This document shows, in pieces, positions 33,173-42,236 of a stretch of DNA of 64,000 nucleotides. Below the pieces are notes generated by a model. It had not been told where the DNA came from, searched no databases, and was given only the letters and a program-made list of their open reading frames with translations. The stretch's first letter is position 1, and every line of letters begins with the position of its first letter. Both the position numbers and the translations under genes were made by a program. The DNA is taken from positions 80,495 to 144,494 of the forward strand of contig JADLBL010000023.1 of NCBI GenBank assembly GCA_020847735.1. The letters run 5' to 3'. Source of the DNA: Candidatus Eisenbacteria bacterium (lineage in GTDB: Bacteria; Eisenbacteria; RBG-16-71-46).

Positions 33173-35125
33173 ATGAAGCGACTCCTGTGGGCGCTGCTGG
33201 CGGTGGCGCTCGGCCTCGCGCCGCTGGCGCACGCGCAGCAGGCGCCGGCGCCGGCCGGCGGCGGCGATGCCGGCGCGCAGGCCGGGGGCGAGGAGCCCGG
33301 CGACTCCGGGCCCGCGATTCCGGCCGCGGGCACGCTGGTGCGGGCGAGCGCGACCCCGGTCACGCTCGGGCCCGGCGGCACCGCGACGACGACCGTGACG
33401 CTCACCGTGCTGCCCGGCTGGCACATCAACGCCAACCCGCCGGCGCTCGACTACAACATTCCGACCAGGGTGTTCGTACGCGCCGGCTTCGGCGTCTCCG
33501 CCGGATCTCCGACGTACCCGGCGCCGAAGAAGGCGAAGTTCGCCTTCGAGGACTCCGAGCTGTGGGTCTGGGACGGCGAGACGAAGGTCACGATCCCGCT
33601 CACCGCTTCCGCCGCGCCCGGCAACGGCGTTCACCTCCTGAGCGGTCGCGTCTCGTACCAGGGCTGTAACGATCAGGTGTGCCTGGCGCCCGCGAACGTG
33701 CCGTTCACGGTCGCGGTCACGGTGACGGGTGGCGCCGACGGCGCCTTCGACAGCACCGGCCGCCCGCTCGACCGGCCGGCCGGCTCCGACAGCGCCGCCG
33801 CGGGCGCGGCGCCCGCGCCGCAGGCCGGCACGGGCTTTTTCACCGAGCGCCCCGCGGGCGCGGGTGCCGCCACCGCACCCGCCGGCGGAGCGGTGCAGAA
33901 GCGGCTCAGCGACGCGCTCGCCGGCGGCGGGCTCGCCTGGTTCCTCGCGCTGTTCGTGGGCGGGTTGCTGCTCAACCTGACGCCGTGCGTTTTCCCGATG
34001 CTCGGCATCACGGTCTCGATCTTCGGCGCGCGGCGCAAGGAGGCGCTGCCCAAGGTCCTGCGCAACGCGGTCGTCTACGTGCTGGGCATCTGCGTCACCT
34101 ATTCGGCGCTCGGCGCCGTCGCCGCCGCGACCGGCGGGCTGTTCGGCGCGGCGCTGCAGAACACCTGGGTGCTGGTGGGCCTCGGCCTCGTGCTGGTCGC
34201 GCTCTCGCTCTCGATGTTCGGCTTCTACGAGATGTCGCCGCCGACCTGGGTGCTCGACCGTGCGGGCGGCGCGAACACCTCGACGCTCGCCGGCCTGTTC
34301 CTCTCGGGGCTGCTCGTCGGCATCGTCGCCGCGCCCTGCGTCGGGCCCTTCGTGGTCGCGCTGCTCGCGATCCTCGCGCAGCGCGCCGATGTCGGCTTCG
34401 GGCTCGGCTCGATGTTCACGCTCTCGCTCGGCCTCGGGTTCCCGTACCTGTTCCTCGCCACGTTCTCGGGCTCGCTCCAGAGCCTGCCGCGCGCCGGCGA
34501 GTGGATGGAGTGGGTGAAGAAGCTGTTCGGCGTCGTGCTCGCGACGCTGGGCCTCAATTACGTGCTGCTCGGGCTGGCGCCGAAGCTGGCGCCCTACCTG
34601 CTGCCGGCCGCGCTGGTGCTGGGCGGGCTCTACCTGGGGTTCATGGAGAAGAGCGCGAACGTCCGCAGGGGCTTCCGGCTCCTGAAGAACGTGTGCGGCG
34701 GGCTCGCCGTGCTCGCGGGCGTGTGGCTCACGCTGCAGGTGACGACCGCCGCCTCACGCTCGATCCCGTTCCGGCCCTACGACGAGCAGGCCGTGCAGGC
34801 GAGCCTCGCGGGCGGACGACGCGTGCTGCTCGACTTCTCGGCCGACTGGTGCGTGCCGTGCCACGAGCTCGAGCTGCAGACATTCCCGGACCCGAACGTG
34901 GTCGCCGCCGCGCGTCCGTTCGACGCCTACAAGGTGGACCTCACGAACGACGACTCGCCCGAGACGATCGCCTTCCGCAAGCGCTACGCGGTGCGCGGCG
35001 TGCCGACGATCGTCTTTCTCGCGCCCGACGGCTCCGAGGTGGGCGACACGCGCGTCGAGGGGTTCGTGAACGCGCCCGAGTTCGTGAAGCGGCTGCGGGC
35101 CGCGGGCGGCGGCGCGAAGGACTGA
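33173..35125 (+). CDS. dsbD: Thiol:disulfide interchange protein DsbD
   Basis: A 650-aa protein that moves electrons from cytoplasmic thioredoxin to periplasmic thiols. The export signal is MKRLLWALLAVALGLAPLAHA. The periplasmic alpha domain (to about 190) has the Cys pair in YQGCNDQVCLAP. The membrane domain has eight segments with the paired cysteines in LTPCVFPMLG and AAPCVGPFVV. The C-terminal thioredoxin domain has ADWCVPCHELE. All three redox pairs are present. Start at ATG 33173 is favoured over ATG 33164 by spacing from GAGAGGGG. It follows the YyaL-like gene directly and ends at a strong terminator. Confidence 0.95.
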   Translation: MKRLLWALLAVALGLAPLAHAQQAPAPAGGGDAGAQAGGEEPGDSGPAIPAAGTLVRASATPVTLGPGGTATTTVTLTVLPGWHINANPPALDYNIPTRVFVRAGFGVSAGSPTYPAPKKAKFAFEDSELWVWDGETKVTIPLTASAAPGNGVHLLSGRVSYQGCNDQVCLAPANVPFTVAVTVTGGADGAFDSTGRPLDRPAGSDSAAAGAAPAPQAGTGFFTERPAGAGAATAPAGGAVQKRLSDALAGGGLAWFLALFVGGLLLNLTPCVFPMLGITVSIFGARRKEALPKVLRNAVVYVLGICVTYSALGAVAAATGGLFGAALQNTWVLVGLGLVLVALSLSMFGFYEMSPPTWVLDRAGGANTSTLAGLFLSGLLVGIVAAPCVGPFVVALLAILAQRADVGFGLGSMFTLSLGLGFPYLFLATFSGSLQSLPRAGEWMEWVKKLFGVVLATLGLNYVLLGLAPKLAPYLLPAALVLGGLYLGFMEKSANVRRGFRLLKNVCGGLAVLAGVWLTLQVTTAASRSIPFRPYDEQAVQASLAGGRRVLLDFSADWCVPCHELELQTFPDPNVVAAARPFDAYKVDLTNDDSPETIAFRKRYAVRGVPTIVFLAPDGSEVGDTRVEGFVNAPEFVKRLRAAGGGAKD

Positions 35126-35137
35126 CGGCCGGCGCAA

Positions 35138-35177
35138 GACATCGCGGGCCGCCTCGATCGAGGCGGCCCGCGATGTC
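35138..35177. terminator. Bidirectional terminator with perfect 18-bp stem
   Basis: The left arm 35138-35155 begins GACATCGCGGGCC. The loop is GATC (35156-35159), and the right arm 35160-35177 is its exact complement. It separates convergent dsbD and the small barrel gene and should stop transcription from both sides. Confidence 0.8.
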
Positions 35178-35204
35178 GGCCTTTGGCGAGGTGTCGCGGC
35201 GCCG

Positions 35205-35690
35205 CTACCGCAGCTTGAAGTGCCAGCCGGCGAGGACCTTGAAGTCCGGGCCGTCGCCCAGGCCGATCTTGCCCTCGACGAAGAAGCGGCTGCCCCGCTG
35301 CGTGGGCACGTCGGCGCCGAAGACGATCGTGCCCTCGGCGACGGTGTCGCTGCTGTCGCCGATGGGCCCCGGAGCGTCCCAGCTCACGAAGTGGACCGCG
35401 ATGCCGCCGCCCGCGTAGGGCTGCCAGCTCATGCCCGAGACGGCGATGCGGTAGTGGAAGTCGCCGTTCAGCGACACGATCGTCATGTCGTCGCCGATGC
35501 CGAGGTCCACGCCCGGCACGAAGTCGAGCTGCGGGGCGACGTCGCCCATCTGCAGCTGGCCGCCGAAGACGACCTGGCTCGGGTCGGTCGAGAAGCCGAT
35601 GTGGGGGCCGAAGGTCTGGAACGGGTTCGCCCACGCGGCGGCCGGCACGAGCGCGGCGACGGCGAGGGTGAGGACGAGCTTGCGGATCAT
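35205..35690 (-). CDS. Small outer-membrane beta-barrel protein
   Basis: A 161-aa exported protein: signal peptide MIRKLVLTLAVAALVPAAAWA after AAAGGA at ATG 35690. The mature part is a run of eight alternating strands (PHIGFSTDPSQVVFGGQL, DMTIVSLNGDFHYRIAV, WQPYAGGGIAVHFVSW, RFFVEGKIGLGDG, FKVLAGWHFKLR), the size and pattern of an OmpA/OmpX-like eight-stranded barrel. There is no plug or peptidoglycan-binding domain. It is monocistronic, bounded by the 18-bp terminator. Confidence 0.8.
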   Translation of the reverse strand: MIRKLVLTLAVAALVPAAAWANPFQTFGPHIGFSTDPSQVVFGGQLQMGDVAPQLDFVPGVDLGIGDDMTIVSLNGDFHYRIAVSGMSWQPYAGGGIAVHFVSWDAPGPIGDSSDTVAEGTIVFGADVPTQRGSRFFVEGKIGLGDGPDFKVLAGWHFKLR

Positions 35691-35822
35691 GTCGAGTCCT
35701 TTCGTTGTGGAGGGAGCGGCGCGCCGGGCACAAGTAGCACGGCGGGCGCGCGGGACGCAATGCCCGCCGGCTCCGGCGGGGCCGCGCCCGGACGAGCCGG
35801 CGCGGCGCCCGTGCGGTTCCGG

Positions 35823-35852
35823 TTTCGGCGGGCCCGCGCGCTCCGTTAGACT
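35823..35852 (+). promoter_or_regulatory. Candidate promoter of the retropepsin operon
   Basis: TAGACT at 35847-35852 is preceded by a weak -35, TTTCGG (35823-35828), 18 bases upstream. The leader to ATG 35899 is about 40 bases and contains AGAGGGA. Confidence 0.45.
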
Positions 35853-35898
35853 TCCCGCCCGTTCGCCTCCTGTCCGCGACCTGTCAGAGGGAGTCCCG

Positions 35899-37815
35899 AT
35901 GCCCCGATCCTTCGCGCCGCGTGCCGCCGCTGCGTCCGCCGCGCTCGTGGTCGCCATCGCGACCGGGCCGTTCGCACCGGCCGCCCGCGCCGAGATCAGC
36001 CCCGAGGCGGCGCGGGTCGTCGCGCGCTACCTCGAGGTCACGGGCGGGGCCGCCGCCGCGGCGGCCGAGCAGACCACCTACACGCACGCACGCGTGCAGG
36101 CCTTCGGCTTCACGGGCTTCGTCGAGACCTGGTCGGCGCGGCCCGACCGGCACTTCAGCCGCACCGAGCTCGGGCCGTTCAAGCTCTCGGAGGGCAGCGA
36201 AGGCGGAGCGAGCTGGCGCACCGACCCGACGACCGGCCGGGTCGTCAGCCTCGCCGATCGCGACCTGCTCGAATCGCGCGTCGCGACCTGGTTCGAGCTC
36301 GAGCGCTGGAGCGAACCGGACCAGGGCGGCGGCCGGGTGAGCGTCGCGGGCCGCGAGCGCGACACCCTCGGCGCCTGCACGGTGCTGGCGATCGAGGCGC
36401 CCGGCGCGGCCGAGCTCAAGCCGCGCAAGCTGTGGTTCTCGGATTCGACCGGACTGCTCGTGCGCATGGAGGCGCCGCACGACCAGTCGTGGGTCACCAC
36501 CGACTTCGCCGACTGGCGGCGCGCCGCCGGCCGGCTGCGGCCGTTCGTCAGCGTCACGGGTGTCTCGAGCATGCCGGCCAACCGCATGCGCGCTGTCGTG
36601 GACTCGGTCACCACGAACGTGAGCGTCGCCGGCGTCGCCTTCGCGCTGCCCGACTCGGGAGGCGGCAACGCGATCACCTGGCTCGGCAAGCCGGGCCGCG
36701 CGACGCTGCCGTTCGACTACACGGCGCGTCACGTGTGGCTCAGGGCCTCGATCAACGGCGGGCCCGAGCAGGACTTCCTGTTCGACACCGGCGCCAGCGT
36801 GACGGTGCTCGACAGCACGTTCGCGGCGACGCACGGCATCGCGACCGAGGGCCGCATGCAGGCGGCGGGCGCGGGGGCCTCGGGCAGCGCCGCGTTCGCG
36901 AAGATCGCCTCGCTCGCCGTGCGCGGCCCCGACGGCGACGGCGTCGAGCTGCACGACCTGCGCGTCGCGGTGCTGTCGGTGAACCCGATGTTCGCGCCCT
37001 ACTTCTGGCGCGACATCGCCGGGATCGTCGGCTACGACTTCATCAGCCGCTTCGTGGTGACGCTGGACTACGACCGCGACGTGCTGGTGCTGAACGACCC
37101 GAAGACGTTCCACTTCGCCGGCAGCGAGGCGCCGCTGCCGATGGTGATGAACGGCGTCGTGCCGGCGCTGCGCGGCACGCTCGACGGCCGGTACGAGGGC
37201 CTGTTCCGGCTCGACGTCGGCAGCAGCTCGACCGTGGACCTGCACTCGCCGTTCGCGAAGAAGCACGGGCTCGAGAAGCGCCTGCGCGACGCGCGCACCG
37301 TGACCGGCGCCGGCTTCGGCGGGCATTTCACCAGCTCGCTCGGCCGCGCCCGCGAGATGGCGTTCGGCCCCTACCACTGGGCCGATCCGATGGTCTCGAT
37401 CTCGCACGCCACCGAGGGCGCGTTCGCGAGCGAGGAGTTCGCGGGCAACGTCGGCAACCGCATCCTCGAGCGCTTCCGCGTGACGCTCGACTACGACGGC
37501 CGGCGCGTGTGGCTCGAGCCCGGCGCGCGCTACCGCGAGCGCGACTCGTTCACGCGCGCCGGGGTGCTGCTGGTGCGCGACGGCGGCCGCGTGCTGGCGC
37601 GCTCGGTGCTGGCCGGCTCGCCGGCGGCGAGGGCCGGCCTGCGCGAGGGCGACGAGGTGACGGCGGTGGACGGCCGCGCGATGGACGACTGGAAGCTGCG
37701 CGACCTCGAGAACCTGTTCGAGCGCGGCGAGAACGGCCGCAAGGTCACGCTGGCGGTCCGGCGCGACGGCGGGACCGAGGCGCTGACCCTGACGCTGCGC
37801 GAGATGCTGAGGTGA
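35899..37815 (+). CDS. Exported retropepsin-like aspartic protease with PDZ domain
   Basis: A 638-aa protein. A signal peptide runs to about residue 32. Residues 35-250 resemble a lipoprotein-sorting (LolA-like) half-barrel. A first pepsin-like half has the active-site motif FLFDTGASVTVLDSTFA (Asp296). A second half reads GLFRLDVGSSSTVDLHSPFA, where the Asp is kept but T-G is replaced by V-G. PDZ residues from about 555 (GVLLVRDGGRVLARSVLAGS, EGDEVTAVDGRAM) close the protein. One complete and one altered retropepsin site in a single chain suggests intramolecular pairing. It is coupled by GTGA to a large lipoprotein, a possible substrate or partner. Confidence 0.87.
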   Translation: MPRSFAPRAAAASAALVVAIATGPFAPAARAEISPEAARVVARYLEVTGGAAAAAAEQTTYTHARVQAFGFTGFVETWSARPDRHFSRTELGPFKLSEGSEGGASWRTDPTTGRVVSLADRDLLESRVATWFELERWSEPDQGGGRVSVAGRERDTLGACTVLAIEAPGAAELKPRKLWFSDSTGLLVRMEAPHDQSWVTTDFADWRRAAGRLRPFVSVTGVSSMPANRMRAVVDSVTTNVSVAGVAFALPDSGGGNAITWLGKPGRATLPFDYTARHVWLRASINGGPEQDFLFDTGASVTVLDSTFAATHGIATEGRMQAAGAGASGSAAFAKIASLAVRGPDGDGVELHDLRVAVLSVNPMFAPYFWRDIAGIVGYDFISRFVVTLDYDRDVLVLNDPKTFHFAGSEAPLPMVMNGVVPALRGTLDGRYEGLFRLDVGSSSTVDLHSPFAKKHGLEKRLRDARTVTGAGFGGHFTSSLGRAREMAFGPYHWADPMVSISHATEGAFASEEFAGNVGNRILERFRVTLDYDGRRVWLEPGARYRERDSFTRAGVLLVRDGGRVLARSVLAGSPAARAGLREGDEVTAVDGRAMDDWKLRDLENLFERGENGRKVTLAVRRDGGTEALTLTLREMLR

Positions 37816-40064
37816 GCGACGACCGCCCGCGCCCCCGCGCGGGCCGCCGGCTCGCGCTCGCCGGACTCGTGGCGCTGCTCGCGCTCGGCGGCTGCGGCAA
37901 GGGGAAGTACGTCGGCCTGATGCCGGCCAACCAGCGCCCCGAGTTGGAACTGACGCAGGTTCCCGCCTCGACGACCCAGCCGTACTTCTACGCCTACGAG
38001 ATCCGCTGGGCGGGCTTCGACGCCGACGGCGTCGTGGACCACTACCTTTACTGTGTGGACCCGCCGACGACGGCGGGGACCGACACGCCCTGGGTCTCGA
38101 CCACCGCGAACCGGCAGACGTTCGTGTTCCGCGCCGACCAGGTGGATTCGGCGACCGCGCGCACCGGGCACGCCTACCACACCTTCGTCATGAAGGCCGT
38201 GGACAACGGCGGACTCGCCTCGCTGCCCGAGCACCGCTCGTTCAACGCCTTCACGATCACCCCGACGATCAAGATCCAGACGCCGATCCTCAACCACCTG
38301 TTCACGCCGACCTTCGGTTCCTCGTTCCGCGTGACCTGGAAGGGCGAGGACCCCGACGGACGGACCAGCCACGCGCCGGTCCGGTACAAGTACAAGGTCT
38401 TCGAGGACGGCGGCGAGATCACGCTGCTCAACGTCCTGCTCGAGCCCGACACGCTGCGGCGCCGCTACGGGCCCGCGTTCGCGACCTGGGACTCGGTCGG
38501 CGGCGACACCACCGATCTCACGCTGCGCGACCTGACCCCCGGGCTCAAGCTCGCCGTGTTCGTGGCGTTCGACGAGGCGGGCGCCTTCTCGCCGGTCTTC
38601 AGCCTCGACGACAACATGCTGCTCTTCAACGTCTCGTACTCGAACGCCCTCGGGCCGGCGTTGACGTTGTGGAACGAGTTCCTCTACTACAAGTTCACCA
38701 CGCCGATCTTCTCGATCGATCCGGCGACCTACATCGGCGCCGAGTTCCCGGCCGGCGTTCCGCTCCGGCTCAACTGGTCGGGCACGACGCACAGCGGCAC
38801 GTTCGTCGGCGGCTATCGCTGGAAACTGGACGGGGACGTCTCGGACCAGACTCCGCGCTCCGACGAGGCGCTCGACGTCGGGCACTGGAGCCGCTGGTCG
38901 CCGCTCACCACGGAATGCGTCCTGCCGCCGATCGTCCCGCCGCAGGGCCAGAGCAGCGAGACCCACTTCTTCTACCTGCAGGCGCGCGACAACGAAGGCC
39001 AGATGAGCATGGCGGTCCTGCGTTTCGACGCCATCCGGGCCACCTTCGACAAGGGCCTGCTGATCGTGGACGACACGCGCTTCAAGCTCGACACGCGCCT
39101 CGCCAACGGCAACCTCGCCGCCCCGAGCGGCGCGTGGCCGACCGCGGCGGAGTTCGACACCTTCCTGTGCGCGGTCGGCGGCGTGCCCTGGCGCGGCTAC
39201 GCCGCGGGCACGCTCAGTCCGCCGGGACTTTTCGCGGGCTACGATTTCGACACGCTCGGCACGCGCTTCCTGCCGGGAGGGCAGCTGCCGCTGGGCCTGC
39301 TCAGCCGCTACCGCCAGATCATCTGGATCGTGGACGGCAGGAGCGCGACCTACCTGAACCCCGTGGACTACCCGCGCGATCCGATGCCCGTGCTGCACGC
39401 CGTGTCGTACCCGGGCAAGTCGAACCCGCTCACGGTCTGGGTCGCGCAGGGCGGGCAGGGCTGGCTGATGGGCGGCGGCGCCGCGATGTGCCTGCAGAAG
39501 GAATGGGAAAAGTACGGCACCAGCGCGTTGACCTTCTCGAGCGCCGACAGCGAGCTCGTCCAGGGCCGGTTCATGTTCGACATCCCGCACTGGCGCAGCG
39601 AGATCCTGACCGGGCTCGGCCGCCAGGCCGCACGCTCGACGGCCGGGCGTTACCCGTGGCCGGGAATGCCCGACTACTCCGCGCTGCCCGCGACGCTGTC
39701 GGAGAAGACCGCGGCCACCGATCCGATCGCGACCTACGCGCCCGGCCGGCTGCTGCCCAACGACTACTACCAGAGCGTCTTCAACGCCGAGGTGCTGAGC
39801 AAGGCCAACACGATCGTGCAGGACAGCGACCCGGACCCGAACTTCCAGCTCATGACGCCGGTGCTCGACACGCTGTACGCGACGTCGGGCGGCGCCGTCG
39901 GCTCGGGCAGACCGATCATGACCCTGTACCACGGCAACGAAAACACGCCGTTCGTGTTCTCGGGATTCCCGCTCTGGTACTTCCAGCGCACGCAGTCCAT
40001 CGGCGTTCTCGATTTCGTCCTGCAGCGCCTGTGGGGCGTGCCGCGCCGCCCGGCGCCGCGCTGA
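37812..40064 (+). CDS. Large surface-type lipoprotein
   Basis: A 750-aa protein. The N-terminus has a basic stretch, a hydrophobic core and the lipobox L-G-G-C (ALLALGGCGKGKYVG), so it is lipidated at Cys near residue 29. Residues about 45-410 have fibronectin-III-like strand patterns (FYAYEIRWAGFDADGVVDHY; RVTWKGEDPDGRTSHAPVRY). The second half begins FDKGLLIVDDTRFKLDTRL and has IIWIVDGRSATYLNP, resembling a Rossmann-like/GATase-like region without visible catalytic cysteine. No enzyme family is assigned. GTG 37812 lies within the stop of the protease gene, so the pair is co-translated. Confidence 0.8.
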   Translation: MSDDRPRPRAGRRLALAGLVALLALGGCGKGKYVGLMPANQRPELELTQVPASTTQPYFYAYEIRWAGFDADGVVDHYLYCVDPPTTAGTDTPWVSTTANRQTFVFRADQVDSATARTGHAYHTFVMKAVDNGGLASLPEHRSFNAFTITPTIKIQTPILNHLFTPTFGSSFRVTWKGEDPDGRTSHAPVRYKYKVFEDGGEITLLNVLLEPDTLRRRYGPAFATWDSVGGDTTDLTLRDLTPGLKLAVFVAFDEAGAFSPVFSLDDNMLLFNVSYSNALGPALTLWNEFLYYKFTTPIFSIDPATYIGAEFPAGVPLRLNWSGTTHSGTFVGGYRWKLDGDVSDQTPRSDEALDVGHWSRWSPLTTECVLPPIVPPQGQSSETHFFYLQARDNEGQMSMAVLRFDAIRATFDKGLLIVDDTRFKLDTRLANGNLAAPSGAWPTAAEFDTFLCAVGGVPWRGYAAGTLSPPGLFAGYDFDTLGTRFLPGGQLPLGLLSRYRQIIWIVDGRSATYLNPVDYPRDPMPVLHAVSYPGKSNPLTVWVAQGGQGWLMGGGAAMCLQKEWEKYGTSALTFSSADSELVQGRFMFDIPHWRSEILTGLGRQAARSTAGRYPWPGMPDYSALPATLSEKTAATDPIATYAPGRLLPNDYYQSVFNAEVLSKANTIVQDSDPDPNFQLMTPVLDTLYATSGGAVGSGRPIMTLYHGNENTPFVFSGFPLWYFQRTQSIGVLDFVLQRLWGVPRRPAPR

Positions 40065-40082
40065 CGCCGCAACGCCGGGTGC

Positions 40083-40104
40083 CGGCGCCGCGGCGGCGGC
40101 GCCG
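40083..40104. terminator. Hairpin between convergent genes
   Basis: CGGCGCCGC (40083-40091) pairs with GCGGCGCCG (40096-40104) around GGCG. It lies in the 43-base gap between the lipoprotein and the sorting-domain protein. Confidence 0.55.
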
Positions 40105-40107
40105 ACC

Positions 40108-41325
40108 TCAGCGCAGTCGTGCGATGCGGCGCGTGAGCATCGCGCCCGGCGCGGTGAGCCGCGCGAAGTAAAGCCCCGGCGCCACGGCGCCGCCCTGCGG
40201 TCCGGAGCCGTCCCAGCGAACGGCGTGAGCGCCCGCGCCCTGCCCGCCTTCGGCCAGCACGCGCACGAGGCGGCCGGCGCAGTCGAGCACCTCGAGCCGC
40301 ACGCGCGCCGGCGAGGCGAGCGAGAAGCGCAGCGTCACGCCCGCCGAACTCGGGTTGAGCTCGGGAGGCGCGAACGCGAGCGCGCCCGCGACCGGTGGCG
40401 CGACCGACAGCGTCACCGGCCCGCGGCGCGCCGCCCAGATCGTGGCGTTCATCAGCAGCAGGCTGTCGCGTCCGCTCGCCTCGCCCCAGCCGTCGTAGAT
40501 GCTGCTGTTGCCGGGCTGCGCCGAACCGTCGTCGATCGGCGAGCTGTCACCGAGGAAGAACACGCGGCCGTCGCCGTACTCCGAACGCGCCGCCATCAGG
40601 CCGGTGTTGCCGTGCGCCAGACCGTTCATCCAGATCACGCCGCGCACGCGCGGGTTCGCGACCGGATTCAGCACGAGCGTCGTGCCGTTGTGGAACTCGA
40701 CGCTGTCGGCGATCCCCACGGCCCCGTGGACGATCGAATCGGCGGGCGAGGTCCCGACGTTGCCGCTGTTCTGGGTGATGTTGTTGTTCGCTTCGCCGAA
40801 GACCTGCCAGTGGACGCCGAGCGACTGCGTCGGGTCGAACGCGTTCCAGATCTCGGGCGAGTCCCAGCCGTCGCCGTTGCGATCCGAGTTGCCGTGGTCG
40901 CCGACCGCGACCAGCCCGCCGCCGCCGGCGACGAAGGCGAGGATCGCCGCCGCCTCGCCGGCGGTGAAGAGCGTGTTGGGCTCCGGCACGATGAACACGT
41001 CGAACTTCGAGAGGTCGTACGGTTTCGTCGTGTCGCCGAAGGTGATGGCGTTGGGCGCCGAGAGGGTCGTCACCTCGAAGCCGCGCTTGACCAGATCAAC
41101 GCCCCACGACGAAATCGCCCCCAGCCAGTAGGTGCGCGGTGTCGCCGGCCCGACCGTGGACTGATCCGGCAGCGGCAGCGGCATGTCGGTGTCCACGATC
41201 CAGTCGGCGTTGCCCGCGGTCTCCGCGTGCGTGTTGTCGAACAGCGCGCGTTTCGGCGCGGCGGCGGTCGGCGCCGCGAACGACGCGAACGTGGCGGCGA
41301 GAAGCAGAGCGAGGTGCGGGCGCAT
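40108..41325 (-). CDS. Exported protein with GATase-like domain and C-terminal sorting domain
   Basis: A 405-aa protein with signal peptide MRPHLALLLAATFASFAAPTAA. Residues 25-300 form a Rossmann-like domain of the DUF4350/ThuA-like type (ALFDNTHAETAGNADW, YDLSKFDVFIVPEPNTLF, VAGGGGLVAVGDHGNSDRN, RVFFLGDSSPIDDG). The last 80 residues are a FlgD/type-A-like sorting domain: VRLEVLDCAGRLVRVLAE, HAVRWDGSG, APGLYFARLTAPG, ending TRRIARLR. Such domains commonly direct surface display or secretion in FCB-group bacteria. GAAAGGT precedes the ATG. Function of the N-terminal domain is unknown. Confidence 0.85.
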   Translation of the reverse strand: MRPHLALLLAATFASFAAPTAAAPKRALFDNTHAETAGNADWIVDTDMPLPLPDQSTVGPATPRTYWLGAISSWGVDLVKRGFEVTTLSAPNAITFGDTTKPYDLSKFDVFIVPEPNTLFTAGEAAAILAFVAGGGGLVAVGDHGNSDRNGDGWDSPEIWNAFDPTQSLGVHWQVFGEANNNITQNSGNVGTSPADSIVHGAVGIADSVEFHNGTTLVLNPVANPRVRGVIWMNGLAHGNTGLMAARSEYGDGRVFFLGDSSPIDDGSAQPGNSSIYDGWGEASGRDSLLLMNATIWAARRGPVTLSVAPPVAGALAFAPPELNPSSAGVTLRFSLASPARVRLEVLDCAGRLVRVLAEGGQGAGAHAVRWDGSGPQGGAVAPGLYFARLTAPGAMLTRRIARLR

Positions 41326-41384
41326 GGGACCTTTCGTTCGGGCCGCCGGGCGCGGGAGGATCCCGACGGCGTGGCGGGACGAAA

Positions 41385-41390
41385 AGTCTA
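41385..41390 (-). promoter_or_regulatory. -10 hexamer adjoining a repeat arm
   Basis: TAGACT (41390-41385, minus strand) is preceded by GGGC and shares its first bases with the end of a solo repeat arm. The leader to ATG 41325 is about 60 bases. No -35 is evident. Confidence 0.4.
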
Positions 41391-41450
41391 GCCCGACCTA
41401 TTCATGAACCGTGAGCCGAGAGTGACGGATGCCCGTGAAGCGCTGCGTCG
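41387..41450. repeat. Solo arm of element C
   Basis: About 57 bases from 41388 (CTAGCCCGACCTATTCATGA and onward through GTGACGGATGCCCGTGAAGCG) match the right arm of the element at 57045-57231. The following GCTGCGTCG matches its left arm. The complementary arm is missing, so this is a half or recombined copy. Confidence 0.75.
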
Positions 41451-41456
41451 TCGCCG

Positions 41457-42236
41457 TCAGACCGCCGCGAGCAGCCGGCCGGCCGCCTCGAGGCCCATCG
41501 GCTCGGCCGTCGCCTCGTCCAGCACCAGCACCGCCTTCCCGGGAATCCGCGCGTACGGAATGCGGCTCCCGAGCGGCAGCGGCGAGAACTCGGCCACGGC
41601 AACGCGCCACAGCGGCTCGTTCAGCATGAGCGCCCGGCCGGTCTCGGAGCGCGAACCCACGAGCCATGCGCGACAGCCGCTCCCGGGCGCGAGCTGCGCC
41701 CGCCGATCGCGCACCACCTTTCGCGACAGCGCGCCGAACAACGCGGCCAGCTCGTCCGGGTGCCCGGGCGTGAGTCGGTAGTACGCCGTCCCGCGCGCGT
41801 GCCGCAGCCACCGATCGAACTCGGAATCCAGGGACGGATCGGCCGTCACACCGGCGCCGGCGAGCATCCACCGGTCCTCGAAGGATTTGATCGCGGAGGC
41901 GACCACGACCGGGAAGACCCCCTCGCGGCGCAACTGTCCCAGCACGCGCACGCGGTCCGGCGTGCTCGTGACGGCCGCGACCGGATCGGTCGCGAGATAG
42001 AGGAGGAGCGCCTCGCTCAGCGCGCCCGGCTCGACCGGTGCGGCCAGGGGCCGCAGCGCCTCGCGCAGCGCCGTGAGTTCGGGCCTGGCCGAGGCGACTT
42101 CGGCGAGGAAGGAGGCCGGCTCCGTCATGCCAGCCAGCAGCGCCTCGGCCCACCCGATCACCTCACGCTCGTGAACGCGGCCGACCAGCAGCGCCGCGCG
42201 CAGGACGCAGGCTTCGAAGCCGATGTCGGGGATCAT
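41457..42236 (-). CDS. Hypothetical cytoplasmic protein
   Basis: A 259-aa protein without recognised family. It is mainly helical and Leu/Ala/Arg-rich, with IGFEACVLRAALLVGRVHER near the start. FPVVVASAIKSFEDRWMLA and YYRLTPGHPDELAALFGALS follow, and the end is an alternating strand region (RIPGKAVLVLDEATAEPMG). There is no signal peptide. ATG 42236 is preceded by a GGGA-containing tract and overlaps the upstream small membrane gene by ATGA. A coupled cytoplasmic partner of that membrane protein is plausible. Confidence 0.65.
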   Translation of the reverse strand: MIPDIGFEACVLRAALLVGRVHEREVIGWAEALLAGMTEPASFLAEVASARPELTALREALRPLAAPVEPGALSEALLLYLATDPVAAVTSTPDRVRVLGQLRREGVFPVVVASAIKSFEDRWMLAGAGVTADPSLDSEFDRWLRHARGTAYYRLTPGHPDELAALFGALSRKVVRDRRAQLAPGSGCRAWLVGSRSETGRALMLNEPLWRVAVAEFSPLPLGSRIPYARIPGKAVLVLDEATAEPMGLEAAGRLLAAV

